In this document: positions 23,058 through 31,921 of the stretch, piece by piece
How the letters are laid out: every line of letters starts with the position of its first letter
How positions within the stretch are numbered: the stretch's first letter is position 1
From: DATCVR01 sp036566745
Lineage (GTDB): Bacteria; Actinomycetota; Actinomycetes; Jiangellales; Jiangellaceae
Direction of reading: 5' to 3'
Assembly: GCA_036566745.1 (NCBI GenBank)
Contig: DATCVR010000139.1
Coordinates: 1-32,034 of the forward strand
Length of the DNA: 32,034 bases
Translations under genes and position numbers: made by a program
The notes under the pieces: model-generated
Told to the model about the DNA's origin: nothing
Databases searched by the model: none
Seen by the model: the letters and a program-made list of their open reading frames with translations, nothing else

Positions 23058-24670
23058 CAGTAGCCCCTCACATCGGGCCAGGCGAGTTCGAAACCGTCGG
23101 ACACGAGCCCGGCCTGGAACGTCTCGAGCGACCTCGCGTCGCCACGCACCTGATCCGGCGTCAGGGAGTTCGTCAGGCAGTGCGCGGCCAAGGCCCCCGC
23201 CGCCTCCCCGATGTTCCATTCCACCGGGTGCAGCCGGTAGCAGCCGTTGGTGATGTGCGTGGTGCCGAGGTTCTTCCCGGCGGCGAGCAGGTTCGTCACT
23301 CGCACCGGAAGCAGCGCGCCGAGCGGAATCTGGAACGGGCTGCTGGGGACGTCGATGTAGTTGTCGCCACCGGTGGAGGGGTGGAGGTCGATCCGGTACA
23401 TGCCGATGCCGACCGAGTCCGGGTACGCCACCGCTCCGGCTTCGCCACGGACCGTCATCGAGAGGTCCTGCTCGACGATCGTGGTCTGCGCGCGGATCCG
23501 GCGGGACTCGCGGATGTAGGGCGCCATGGCCAGTCCGTCGGACGTACCCATCACGTCCGGCCGGAGCCGGAGTCCCGGCCATCCGGCGCCGCCGTCGGGC
23601 CGCGGTGCCTCGGTCTGCAGCCAATGGAGCATGCTGAGCGAGAGCTGCCGGGAGCTGTCCAGGTGCTTGTCCCGTTCCTCGTCGGAGACGCCCGCGAGCG
23701 GGCCGACGAAGTAGTCGATCATCGGCCAGTTGACGACGGTGACATCGCTGGCCGCGAAGCCCGGCTCGAACTGTTCGCGCGCGAGGATCCGGCGGAACTG
23801 CCACAGATCCCGGTCACCCGGGTCGGTGCTCTGGTCGGCGATGATCGGTCCGGACGGCGCGTGCGGCACGAACGTCCTCGTGAGTGCCTCGAGGGTTCGC
23901 GGATCCGGCGCCGTCAGGCTCAACAGCCGATCCGGCCAGACGTCGGGCTGGTAGTCCCGCCAGAACGCATACTGATCCGGGCGGTCGATCGTGTGGTCCT
24001 CGCCGTCGCGGTGCTCGACCGCCAGGACCCATGAGAACGCCTGCTGGTTGAGTGGCTGAGCGTCGGCAGGCGCGCTCGGCTCGCCCGTGTCCGACTGCGC
24101 CTCGAAACCCGTCACGTGCTCGACCTCGGCCAGCGGCAGGAGGTCACCGAGCTCGGTCGCGTCGAGCACGTACGGCGCTTCGATCCGCACGCGGTCCCCG
24201 GACCGGTCCGCCACCGTGACCGCGGCGATCCGGTCGCCGTCGACGTGGGCGTCCACGGCCCGATGACCGGTCAGGACCCGCAGCGAGCCCGCCGACCGAT
24301 ACGGCGTCAGCATGCCCTCGAGCACGGCGAGGGCGACCCGCGGCTCATGGCACAACCGGCCCACGCGGCCCAGGCCCGGGTTCAGGTCAGCACGCCGCCG
24401 CGCGTGCGACGTCAGCGGGTACCAGGTGCGGTAGTACTCCCGGACCCCCTCGCGAAAGGCCCGATAGGAGCGGGTGCAGCCGAACTGCTCGATCCAGGTG
24501 TGCTCGTCCGGTGGGACCGCCTGGCTGGTGAGCTGCCCGCCGAGCCAGTCGTACTCCTCGGTGACGATCACCGACCGGCCGCGACGCAGCGCCGCGAGAG
24601 CCGCGGCGACACCGCCCACACCTCCCCCGACGATCAGGATGTCGGCCCGGAGGGCTCGTTCACTACTCAC
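23057..24670 (-). CDS. FAD-dependent oxidoreductase (FAD_oxidored family)
   Basis: A 537-residue flavoprotein. The N-terminal Rossmann motif is ILIVGGGVGGVAAALAALRRG (about 11-31), followed by the family's LGGQLTSQAVPPDEH. The C-terminal FAD-binding block is NLLAAGKNLGTTHITNGCYR then HPVEWNIGEAAGALAAH. The substrate is unknown; related genes are often found in sugar-catabolism loci. There is no signal peptide. GTG 24670 overlaps the stop of the ABC ATPase gene (GTGA). In this operon it could oxidise an imported sugar, giving the DapA-like and FAH proteins a sugar acid to act on. That sequence of steps is inferred. Confidence 0.86.
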   Translation of the reverse strand: MSSERALRADILIVGGGVGGVAAALAALRRGRSVIVTEEYDWLGGQLTSQAVPPDEHTWIEQFGCTRSYRAFREGVREYYRTWYPLTSHARRRADLNPGLGRVGRLCHEPRVALAVLEGMLTPYRSAGSLRVLTGHRAVDAHVDGDRIAAVTVADRSGDRVRIEAPYVLDATELGDLLPLAEVEHVTGFEAQSDTGEPSAPADAQPLNQQAFSWVLAVEHRDGEDHTIDRPDQYAFWRDYQPDVWPDRLLSLTAPDPRTLEALTRTFVPHAPSGPIIADQSTDPGDRDLWQFRRILAREQFEPGFAASDVTVVNWPMIDYFVGPLAGVSDEERDKHLDSSRQLSLSMLHWLQTEAPRPDGGAGWPGLRLRPDVMGTSDGLAMAPYIRESRRIRAQTTIVEQDLSMTVRGEAGAVAYPDSVGIGMYRIDLHPSTGGDNYIDVPSSPFQIPLGALLPVRVTNLLAAGKNLGTTHITNGCYRLHPVEWNIGEAAGALAAHCLTNSLTPDQVRGDARSLETFQAGLVSDGFELAWPDVRGY

Positions 24671-25506
24671 GTGGTCTGCTCCTGTGGTTCCTGGAACGGC
24701 AGGTCGACGCCCTCCAGGTCGTGGGCCGCGGCCAGCAGCCCCCTCGTGTAGGGGTGTGACGGCGACGTGAACACCTGCTCGGCCGAGGTGCACTCGACCA
24801 GTTCGCCCTTCTTCATCACCGCGACCCGGTCCGCGATCTGTCGCACCACGGCCAGGTCGTGGGTGATGAACAGGATCGACAGGTCACGGGAGTTCTGCAG
24901 ATCGACGAGCAGCCGGAGGATCTGTGACTGGACCGAGACGTCCAACGCCGACACCGCCTCGTCGCACACCAGCAGCCGCGGCCGCAACGCCAGGGCTCGC
25001 GCGATGCTGACCCGCTGCCGCTGACCTCCGGAAAGCGCAGACGGGCGACGGTTCGCGACGCCCTCGTCCAGGCCGACGTCGGCGAGCATCTCCCCCAGCG
25101 CCTGGCGGCGGTCGCCGGTGGGCGCCACGGCGGGATGGACCTTCCACGCCTCGCGGATGATCGAGCCCACCGTCATCCGCGGGTTCAGCGACGAGCCCGG
25201 ATCCTGGAACACCATCTGGATGGCGCGTTGCAGCTCGGCCGGCCGCTTGTCGATCGGCCCGAGCTCCCGGCCCTCGTAGGTGATCGTCCCCTCCTGGGCT
25301 CCGACCAGTCCCAGCGCGCAACGCGCGACGGTCGACTTGCCCGATCCGGACTCGCCGACCAGCGCCAGAGTCTCCCGCGCATGGATGTCGAAGCTGACGC
25401 CGTCGACGGCCTGGACGATCCTCCGGGCGCCACGCAGCGACTGCCGCGGTCCGGGGAAGGACACCCGCAGGTCGCGGACCTGCAGGACGGTGGCCGCCGA
25501 GCTCAT
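24667..25506 (-). CDS. ABC transporter ATP-binding protein, OppF/DppF-like
   Basis: A 279-residue ATPase of the peptide/nickel/oligosaccharide transporter group. Walker A is GESGSGKST, the Q-loop is MVFQDPGSSLNPRMTV, the signature is LSGGQRQR, and Walker B is LLVCDEAVSALDVS with LFITHD as the H-loop. Compared with OppF proteins of 310-330 residues it has a short C-terminus, without the cysteine-rich end seen in its partner. ATG 25506 overlaps the upstream stop (ATGA). With the next gene it energises import through the OppB/OppC channel. Confidence 0.93.
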   Translation of the reverse strand: MSSAATVLQVRDLRVSFPGPRQSLRGARRIVQAVDGVSFDIHARETLALVGESGSGKSTVARCALGLVGAQEGTITYEGRELGPIDKRPAELQRAIQMVFQDPGSSLNPRMTVGSIIREAWKVHPAVAPTGDRRQALGEMLADVGLDEGVANRRPSALSGGQRQRVSIARALALRPRLLVCDEAVSALDVSVQSQILRLLVDLQNSRDLSILFITHDLAVVRQIADRVAVMKKGELVECTSAEQVFTSPSHPYTRGLLAAAHDLEGVDLPFQEPQEQTT

Positions 25507-26534
25507 GACGCCACCTCGCCGGCGAAGTGACAGGCGCTGAACCGGCCCGGCTCGACCTCGCGCAGCTCGGGCACGTCGCTCCGGCAGCGGTCCTGCGCCA
25601 TCGGGCAGCGCGGGTGGAACGCGCACCCGGCCGGCCGGTCGAACGGATTGGCCGGGGTGCCCCGGAGCGGCTCGGCGATCGCGCTCTTCGTACTGACCGC
25701 CGGCACGTTGTTGGCCAGTGCCCGCGTGTACGGATGGCGCGGGTGCGCCAGGACCTCGTCCGCCGGACCGCGTTCGGCCACGCGGCCGGCGTACATGACG
25801 ACCACCTCGTCGGCCACGTGCGCCATGACCCGCAGGTCGTGGCTCACGAGCAGCATCGCCATGCCCTCCTGCTCGCGAAGATCCGCCAGCAGACGGAGGA
25901 TGCGCGCCTGGGTGGTCACGTCCAGCGCCGTCGTCGGCTCGTCGGCGATGATCAGCTGTGGCTCGCCCGCGAGCGCCATCGCGATCATGACCCGCTGCCG
26001 CAGCCCGCCGGACATCTGATGCGGATACATGTCGATCCGCTGCTGCGGCTCCGGGATTCCCGCCCGATCGAAGAGCTCGAGGACCCTGGCTCTGACCTGC
26101 TGACGCGACATGCCACCGCGCCGGAGGATCTCGCCGACCTGCTTCCCGACGGTCTGGATCGGGTTCAGAGCCGCCAGCGGGTCCTGGAAGATCACGCCGA
26201 TCTCCCGTCCGCGGACCTGCCGGAGCCGAGCCGGCGCGGCGGCCAGCAGGTCCTCGGTCCTCCACCGGACGCGACCCGCCGTCCTGGCTCCCGGCGGCAG
26301 CAGCCCGACGATGGACATCGCACTCATCGTCTTGCCGCTGCCGGACTCCCCGATGAGACCGGTCGTGCGGCCGGCGTCCACGGAGAAGGACACCGAGTCG
26401 ATCACGGTTCCCGTCGTGGCCCCCGCGGACAGGACGACCTCGAGCTCTTCCACCTGGAGCAGGGGTGCTCCGGGCGGAGGATTCGCGTCGCCTGCCACGG
26501 GCGCCACGGCGGTGTGTTGGTGCAGGTCAGTCAC
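25503..26534 (-). CDS. ABC transporter ATP-binding protein, OppD/DppD-like
   Basis: A 343-residue ATPase with a short non-conserved start and then Walker A GESGSGKT, Q-loop VIFQDPLAALNPIQ, signature MSGGLRQR, Walker B LIIADEPTTALD and H-loop LVSHD. The C-terminus has the OppD/OppF oligopeptide-domain pattern with spaced cysteines (GCAFHPRCPMAQDRC). These bind an iron-sulfur cluster in some family members. GTG 26534 overlaps the binding-protein stop (GTGA). It forms the ATPase heterodimer with the following gene. Confidence 0.93.
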   Translation of the reverse strand: MTDLHQHTAVAPVAGDANPPPGAPLLQVEELEVVLSAGATTGTVIDSVSFSVDAGRTTGLIGESGSGKTMSAMSIVGLLPPGARTAGRVRWRTEDLLAAAPARLRQVRGREIGVIFQDPLAALNPIQTVGKQVGEILRRGGMSRQQVRARVLELFDRAGIPEPQQRIDMYPHQMSGGLRQRVMIAMALAGEPQLIIADEPTTALDVTTQARILRLLADLREQEGMAMLLVSHDLRVMAHVADEVVVMYAGRVAERGPADEVLAHPRHPYTRALANNVPAVSTKSAIAEPLRGTPANPFDRPAGCAFHPRCPMAQDRCRSDVPELREVEPGRFSACHFAGEVAS

Positions 26535-28048
26535 TCGGAGACCGTGACCTTCGCGAAGTCCGGCAAACCGTCGGAGGCGAGCTCGAGACCCTCGACGGAG
26601 TTCCGCCACGCGTACGGCTGCTCGACGAACATCGGGTACATGCCCACCGCGTCGTTCCAGATGATCTCCGTCGCCTGGGCGTACAGGTCCTCCCGCTCGG
26701 CGGTGTCGGTGCTCGACCCCGCTGCGGCCAGGAGCTGATCGAGCTCGTCGTTGCAGTAGCCGGTACGGCCGGCGGCGCAGGGATACAGCCGGCCGAGATT
26801 GGTCGCGGCGTCGTAGCCCTGGGAGCCGATCTGCTGGAGGTTGAGGTCCCAGTTCATGGCGAGCAGGTCCTCGAGGAAGATGGCCTGCTCCTTCTCCAGT
26901 GGCTCCGCCGTCACCCCGATCTCGGCCAGGTCGGACACGACGGCCTGCACGAACTGGCGGAAGTTCGGTTGCGAGAACTGGAAGCGGATCGTGGTGTTCT
27001 CGTAGTCGAATCCCGCCGCGTCGAGCGCCGCCTTGGCGGCCTCGGCGTCGTACTGCACGGGCTCCTGCGGCGCATAACCCAACACGGCCGGGCTGACCAC
27101 CGAGTCGGCGGGCGTCCCCGTCTCGGGGTACAGCGAGGTGATGATCGACTCGAAGTCGACCGCTTGCCACAGCGCCCGCCGGACGGCCGGGTCCTGCAGC
27201 GCCGGCACGGAGCTGTTCATCCACATCGTCATGACGCCGGGGCTCGGTACGCTCTCGACGGTGAGGTTGGAGTCGGACTTGAGCTGGCCGATCTGGTCGT
27301 CGGGCATGCTCCACGTCACGTCGACCTCGCCGGTCTGCAACGCCGTCATCCGGGCAGCCACCTCGGGGATCGACTGGAACTCCAGCGATTCCAGTTCCGG
27401 CTCGCCGTCCCAGTAGCCGGGGTTCGGCGCGAGCTGGAGCGACTGCCCCGGCTCGAACGACTCGACCACGAAAGGCCCGGAGCCCACCGGGTCCAGGAAG
27501 AACGCCTCGTCCGTCGCGCTCTGTGGCGTGACGAAGAACGACGAGATCTTGCCGAGGAACGCGGCGTCCGGTGTCGGTGACGTGAAGACCACGGTCGTCT
27601 CGTCCGGCGCGGCGACCGTGTAGCCCCCGAAGTTGCCTGCCAGCGGTCCCTCACCTGCGAGGACGCGCTCGAACGAGGCGACCACGTCCTGGGCCGTCAC
27701 CGGAGTGCCGTCGGAGTACTCGACGCCCTCGCGCAGGGTGAAGGTCCACTCGCTGGCGTCCTCGTTGGAGGTCCACTCGGTGGCCAGCTCGCCCTCGAAC
27801 TCACCTTCGCCGACGCTGGTGACGAGCTGGCTGAAGATCGCCCGGGCCGCGAGTTGCGTGCCGCCGTCCATGCTCGCCGCACCGTGGGGATCGAGGTTCT
27901 CGATCGGGATCGGGCCGGCCACGGCCAGGTCGCCGCCGCCCGCGTCACCGGTCTCCGACGGGTCGTCGGACGAGCAGGCCGCCGCGACGACGACCAGTGC
28001 GACGGTGCCTGCGACCGCGGTCAGCGATCGCCTCGTGGGAAGTCTCAT
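26531..28048 (-). CDS. Peptide/oligosaccharide-type ABC substrate-binding lipoprotein
   Basis: A 505-residue family 5 solute-binding protein (DppA/OppA type). The signal peptide (MRLPTRRSLTAVAGTVALVV) ends in a VAAAC lipobox with Cys25 lipidated. A Ser/Asp/Gly-rich linker follows. Family segments include YSDGTPVTAQDVVASFERVL, GSGPFVVESFEPGQSLQLAP and NPGYWDGEPELESLEF. Many actinobacterial members of this group bind oligosaccharides rather than peptides, which would suit the sulfatase and oxidoreductase neighbours. ATG 28048 has AAAGGA upstream. It lies 44 nt after the OppC-type gene. Confidence 0.92.
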   Translation of the reverse strand: MRLPTRRSLTAVAGTVALVVVAAACSSDDPSETGDAGGGDLAVAGPIPIENLDPHGAASMDGGTQLAARAIFSQLVTSVGEGEFEGELATEWTSNEDASEWTFTLREGVEYSDGTPVTAQDVVASFERVLAGEGPLAGNFGGYTVAAPDETTVVFTSPTPDAAFLGKISSFFVTPQSATDEAFFLDPVGSGPFVVESFEPGQSLQLAPNPGYWDGEPELESLEFQSIPEVAARMTALQTGEVDVTWSMPDDQIGQLKSDSNLTVESVPSPGVMTMWMNSSVPALQDPAVRRALWQAVDFESIITSLYPETGTPADSVVSPAVLGYAPQEPVQYDAEAAKAALDAAGFDYENTTIRFQFSQPNFRQFVQAVVSDLAEIGVTAEPLEKEQAIFLEDLLAMNWDLNLQQIGSQGYDAATNLGRLYPCAAGRTGYCNDELDQLLAAAGSSTDTAEREDLYAQATEIIWNDAVGMYPMFVEQPYAWRNSVEGLELASDGLPDFAKVTVSE

Positions 28049-28092
28049 GGCAGGAGGTCCTTTCATCGTGTGGACGTGGGGACGCGGTGCAC

Positions 28093-28983
28093 TCAGTCGC
28101 GAGTGCGGGTGAACCGCCGGGTGAGCTTGTCCCCGACCAGCCCGATGCAGATCACGAGGACGGTGAGGGCGAGACCCGGGAACACCGTGATCCACCAGGC
28201 GGTGGCGAGGTACTCCCGGCCGTTGGCGATGGCCTGTCCCCACGACACGACGTGGGGCGGCAGACCCAGACCGAGGAAGCTGAGGGCTGCCTCGGCCAGC
28301 ACGGCCGAGGCGAGCTCGATGGTGGCCAGCGCGATGACCGACCCGGCCAGGAACGGCACGATGTGCCGGGTGAGCGTTGCGGTCCTGGACACGCCCATGA
28401 TCCGGGCGGCGTCGACCCAGTCACGTTCTCGCGTGGACATCGTGATGCTGCGCGACAACCGGGCGAAGCCGACCCAGCCACCGACCGACAGGGCAATGAT
28501 CACGACGTGCATGCCGCGCTCGAGCAGGCCGGCGATGACGATCGCGAGCAGGATGCCGGGGAAGGCCATCAGGACGTCGATGGTTCGCGAGATCGCCGCG
28601 TCCGGCAGCCTGCCGAAGTAGCCCGCGATCGCACCCAGGGCCACACCCAGGGTGGAGCACACCGCCACGACCGCGATACCGATGATGAACGAGGTCCGGG
28701 CACCGTAGACGACCTGGGCCCACACGTCGCGGCCGACCGCGTCGGTACCGAGCCACGCAGTCCCGTACCGGGTCTCCGAGCCCGGCGCGAGGAGGCGCTC
28801 GGTCACCTCCGTGGCGACGGGGTCGTAGTCGATCAGCAACGGACCGACGAGGGCTGCGAGCACGTAGATGCCGATGACGACGTACGGCACGACGGCCAGT
28901 GGTCGCCGGCGCGCGGTGCCGGCCACGACCGGGCTCGGCGCGGGCTCCGCGGGCTCGGCGAGCATGAGATCCGACTGACTCAT
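28093..28983 (-). CDS. ABC transporter permease, OppC/DppC-like
   Basis: A 296-residue permease with a cytoplasmic N-terminal tail, a first helix at VVPYVVIGIYVLAALVGPLL, and the OppC-type WLGTDAVGRDVWAQVVYGAR segment. The domain ends with AALSFLGLGLPPHVVSWG and a final membrane helix. The coupling loop reads WVDAARIMGVSRTATLTRHI. ATG 28983 overlaps the OppB-type stop and has GGAGG upstream. It pairs with the following (upstream) gene as the channel. Confidence 0.93.
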   Translation of the reverse strand: MSQSDLMLAEPAEPAPSPVVAGTARRRPLAVVPYVVIGIYVLAALVGPLLIDYDPVATEVTERLLAPGSETRYGTAWLGTDAVGRDVWAQVVYGARTSFIIGIAVVAVCSTLGVALGAIAGYFGRLPDAAISRTIDVLMAFPGILLAIVIAGLLERGMHVVIIALSVGGWVGFARLSRSITMSTRERDWVDAARIMGVSRTATLTRHIVPFLAGSVIALATIELASAVLAEAALSFLGLGLPPHVVSWGQAIANGREYLATAWWITVFPGLALTVLVICIGLVGDKLTRRFTRTRD

Positions 28984-29909
28984 CGACGCGCCTCCAGACG
29001 GATCCGTGGATCGAGCTTGGCGTTGACGACGTCGGCGGCGAGATTGAGGACGATCACGCAGATGGCGATGAGAACGGTCGCTGCCTGGACGACCGCGTAG
29101 TCGCGATTCCCGACCGCGCTCACCAGGAGCGACCCGAGGCCCGGCCACGCGAACACCGTCTCGATCACCACCGCACCGCCGAGCAGCGTGCCGACCTGCA
29201 GGCCGATGACCGTGACCACGGGGATGAGGGAGTTCTTCAGGACATGGCCGCTGAGCACCTGGGTCTCGGTCAGGCCCTTCGCACGTGCGGTCTGGACCAA
29301 GGCCTCGGACATCGTCCCGGCGACGCTGCTACGTGTCATGCGGGCGACGAGCGCGGTGAACGGGATCGACAACGTGACGGCCGGCAGGACCAGGTTGGCG
29401 AAGCTCCCGCCGCCGGCGCTAGGCAGCACCTGGAGCTGCAGCGCGAAGATCAGGATGAACATGATCCCGATCCAGAACGGTGGCAGCGCCTGCATCCCCA
29501 GCGCGAACGTGGACACCACCCGGTCCAGCACGCCGCCGGGCCGGTGCCCGGCGATGACGCCGAGCACGAGGCCTGCGGTGATCGCGATCACCGTGGCCGC
29601 CACCGTGAGCTGGATCGTCGCGGGGAACCGCTCGACCACCGCGTCCATGGCCGGACGCCCGAACCGGTAGGACTCGCCGAAGTCGAGCCGGACGACATCG
29701 CCCAGGTACGAGAGGTACTGGACGAGCACCGACTGGTCGAGGCCCAGGGTGTGGCGCAGCGCCTCGATCTCTTCCGCCGTCGCGTCAGGACCGAGCGCGA
29801 CCGTAGCCTGGTCACCCGGCGCGAGGCGGATCACCACGAAGACCGCGGTGACGACGCCCCAGATCGTGAGCAGTCCGATCGCCAGCCGTTTCGCGAGGAA
29901 GTAGGTCAC
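28980..29909 (-). CDS. ABC transporter permease, OppB/DppB-like
   Basis: A 309-residue permease with the OppB start pattern (YFLAKRLAIGLLTIWGVVTA, RLAPGDQA), the loop LGLDQSVLVQYLSYLGDVVR with DFGESYRFGRPA, and the coupling helix ALVQTARAKGLTETQVLSGH. The end has VVIETVFAWPGLGSLLVSAV. GTG 29909 overlaps the LacI stop (GTGA) with a GGGAGGGA ribosome site. Translation is therefore tied to the regulator gene ahead of it. Confidence 0.93.
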   Translation of the reverse strand: MTYFLAKRLAIGLLTIWGVVTAVFVVIRLAPGDQATVALGPDATAEEIEALRHTLGLDQSVLVQYLSYLGDVVRLDFGESYRFGRPAMDAVVERFPATIQLTVAATVIAITAGLVLGVIAGHRPGGVLDRVVSTFALGMQALPPFWIGIMFILIFALQLQVLPSAGGGSFANLVLPAVTLSIPFTALVARMTRSSVAGTMSEALVQTARAKGLTETQVLSGHVLKNSLIPVVTVIGLQVGTLLGGAVVIETVFAWPGLGSLLVSAVGNRDYAVVQAATVLIAICVIVLNLAADVVNAKLDPRIRLEARR

Positions 29910-30976
29910 CGCGGCGATCCCTCCCCCGGCGGATCCGCGACGGAGTCGCCGGCCACCTGTGTACAGGCGACGTACATCTGGCGCGGCTCGCCGTCGTCGG
30001 CGTCGAGCAGCTCCAGAAGCAGCCGCACCGCCTCGCGACCCATCACCTCGCGGGGCACGGCGTAGCGGGTCCAGTCGCGCTCGGAGCCGGCGCTGCGTGG
30101 AGGGTCGCCGAGGGAGATGACGGAGCAGTCCTGAGGGATCCTGACTCCCGCCTCGGCGGCCGCCCGCTCGACGGCGACGATCGAGCTGTCGTCCTCGCTG
30201 GGCTCCACGAGCAACGCGGTGATCCCGGCCGTCCGCCATTCGCCGAGCAGCGCGCCGGTGATCGACGCGGGCCCTTCGACCGGATGGACGAGGACCTGGT
30301 CGTCGGCGATCGCGGCATCCTCGAGCCCCTGCCGGAAGCCGGTCTCGCGGTCCTGGGTGGGCTCCTGCGCGTCGGTCACCGTGAGGTACGCCAGCCGCCG
30401 GTGCCCACGCTCGGCGAGCAGCCGGACCATGTCGCGAGTGGCGCCGACGTAGTCCGCGGCCACGTACGACACGTCCTTGCCCGGAACCTCACGTCGTCCG
30501 ATGAAGACGAACGGGAAGTCCTCGCGGAGGAGCCCCGCCAGGTCGTCGTGGTGGAGGTGGCGTCCGAGCAGAACGCAGCCGTCGGCGACCTTGAGCCGAT
30601 TGACGCCGCCGGCGTAGATGCGACGGTCGCCGCCCGAGGAGGCCGAGCTGAAGAGCAGGAGGTCGTAGCCGTAGTCGGCGGTGGCCTCCTCCACACCGAG
30701 CAGGAACGGGAAGTAGAAGTCACGCTGATCAACCGGGAAGACCGGTTCGAAGGTGTACACACCAAGCATCCGGTTGCGCCCGCCCTTCAGGCTGCGCGCC
30801 GAGGGGTTGACCGCGTAACCGAGTTCGGCAGCCGCCTCCAGCACGGCCCGTCGCGTGTGCTCGGCGACCAGATCGCTCGCAGCGCCGCCGCTCACGACGA
30901 GCGAGACCGTCGCCTGGGAGACGCCGACGTGCCGGGCAATGTCCACCTGAGTGGGTCGGCGTCGTCGCGCTGCCAT
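29906..30976 (-). CDS. LacI-family transcriptional regulator
   Basis: A 356-residue repressor. The N-terminal helix-turn-helix is TQVDIARHVGVSQATVSLVVSG (about 9-30), with the hinge SARSLKGGRNRMLGV, followed by a periplasmic-binding-protein-like sensor domain. LacI members bind palindromic operators and let go on binding a sugar or sugar phosphate. A suitable operator lies 18 nt upstream of the start (30995-31012), so it very likely represses its own operon. It is transcribed with the transporter genes it precedes. Confidence 0.93.
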   Translation of the reverse strand: MAARRRRPTQVDIARHVGVSQATVSLVVSGGAASDLVAEHTRRAVLEAAAELGYAVNPSARSLKGGRNRMLGVYTFEPVFPVDQRDFYFPFLLGVEEATADYGYDLLLFSSASSGGDRRIYAGGVNRLKVADGCVLLGRHLHHDDLAGLLREDFPFVFIGRREVPGKDVSYVAADYVGATRDMVRLLAERGHRRLAYLTVTDAQEPTQDRETGFRQGLEDAAIADDQVLVHPVEGPASITGALLGEWRTAGITALLVEPSEDDSSIVAVERAAAEAGVRIPQDCSVISLGDPPRSAGSERDWTRYAVPREVMGREAVRLLLELLDADDGEPRQMYVACTQVAGDSVADPPGEGSPR

Positions 30977-30994
30977 GTGAAGGCTCGCCTCGTC

Positions 30995-31012
30995 TCTTAA
31001 TACGTATGAAGA
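30995..31012. promoter_or_regulatory. Likely LacI-family operator
   Basis: TCTTAATACGTATGAAGA is an 18-bp palindrome with a central CG and a single mismatched pair, the typical shape of a LacI-family site. It lies between the candidate promoter at 31026-31055 and the LacI start, just downstream of the expected transcription start. Bound repressor would block transcription of the whole operon. No second copy was noticed in the window. Confidence 0.65.
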
Positions 31013-31025
31013 ACGATGAAGCGTT

Positions 31026-31055
31026 ACGTTACGGACAGATGTCGTCCGGCGTCAA
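31026..31055 (-). promoter_or_regulatory. Candidate promoter of the LacI/transport/catabolic operon
   Basis: On the minus strand TTGACG (31055-31050) and TAACGT (31031-31026) are separated by 18 nt. The -35 element is close to TTGACA and the -10 fits TAnnnT. The predicted start near 31019 is about 7 nt before the palindromic operator. It lies in the 94-nt gap after the esterase gene, so the operon from LacI onward can be transcribed separately from the esterase. Confidence 0.5.
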
Positions 31056-31070
31056 GGGATTGCCGTCGGC

Positions 31071-31850
31071 TCAGTCCCGCTGCGCGTGGAGCACGGTTCG
31101 CTGCAGGAACCTGGTCGTTTCGGCGGTCGTCAGCTCGAAGTGCGCGTCGCTGGCGCCGGCCGGGTGGCGCACGCCCGAGGCGACCGGATTGAAGAATCCG
31201 TGCCGCTGACCCGGGTAGAGCACGATCTCCGCGGGTCCGCCGCCGCGCCGCCACACCTCGTCGACGAGCTCGATCGAGTTCTGGTGGTGCACCACGGCGT
31301 CGGCCGTGCCGTGCATGATCAACGCTGGCGGAAAGTCAGCCGTGACGTGGTGCCGTGGCGAATACCGCCTGGACTGCTCGTCGCTGTCGAAGCAGTCGCG
31401 CCCGAACCCGGCCGGGAACTCCGCGGTCGTGTCGGTGACCGGGTTGAGCAGCACGAGCGCCGCCGGCCGATGCCTCGGTCTCGCGGCCGGCAGGTCGAGG
31501 ACCGCGGTCGCCAGGGCGAGGTGGCCACCGGCCGATCCGCCGACGGCCACGATGCGCGTCGGGTCGGCCCCGATGTCGCCCGCCGACTCGACGATCGCGT
31601 TCATGGCATCGACCGCATCGGCGGTGGCGCCGACCGGTCCGTCGAGCCGGTACTCGACCAGCACCGCGGCCATGCCGAGGGTGGCGAGCCGCTCGGCCTG
31701 AGGCAGGAACTGCCGCCAGGTCCCGCTGAGCCATCCGCCGCCGTGGTAGAACACGGCAGTCGGCACCGGCCGGTCGAGCGACACCCGCGGCGGCACGACG
31801 TGAAGAGCGAGAGTCCGGTCGCCGACAGACTTGTAGGGGATCTCACGCAC
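31071..31850 (-). CDS. Alpha/beta hydrolase, acetyl-esterase/HSL type
   Basis: A 259-residue esterase of the hormone-sensitive-lipase group. The oxyanion-hole motif is HGGGW (36-40), the nucleophile Ser106 lies in GGSAGGH, and the acid and base are Asp184 (HGTAD) and His217 (GQRHGFFN). No signal peptide is present. It may remove acetyl or other acyl groups from imported sugars. The start is GTG 31850 with no clear ribosome site; a CATAAT element (31864-31859) lies 8 nt before it, so the mRNA may be leaderless. It is divergent from the partial sulfatase gene. Confidence 0.85.
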   Translation of the reverse strand: MREIPYKSVGDRTLALHVVPPRVSLDRPVPTAVFYHGGGWLSGTWRQFLPQAERLATLGMAAVLVEYRLDGPVGATADAVDAMNAIVESAGDIGADPTRIVAVGGSAGGHLALATAVLDLPAARPRHRPAALVLLNPVTDTTAEFPAGFGRDCFDSDEQSRRYSPRHHVTADFPPALIMHGTADAVVHHQNSIELVDEVWRRGGGPAEIVLYPGQRHGFFNPVASGVRHPAGASDAHFELTTAETTRFLQRTVLHAQRD

Positions 31851-31921
31851 GAGCGTCGATTATGCGCGACACACCGCTGCGCGGCCGTCAGCCCGGCCAG
31901 ACGTCGGCCAGGGAAAGGAGC

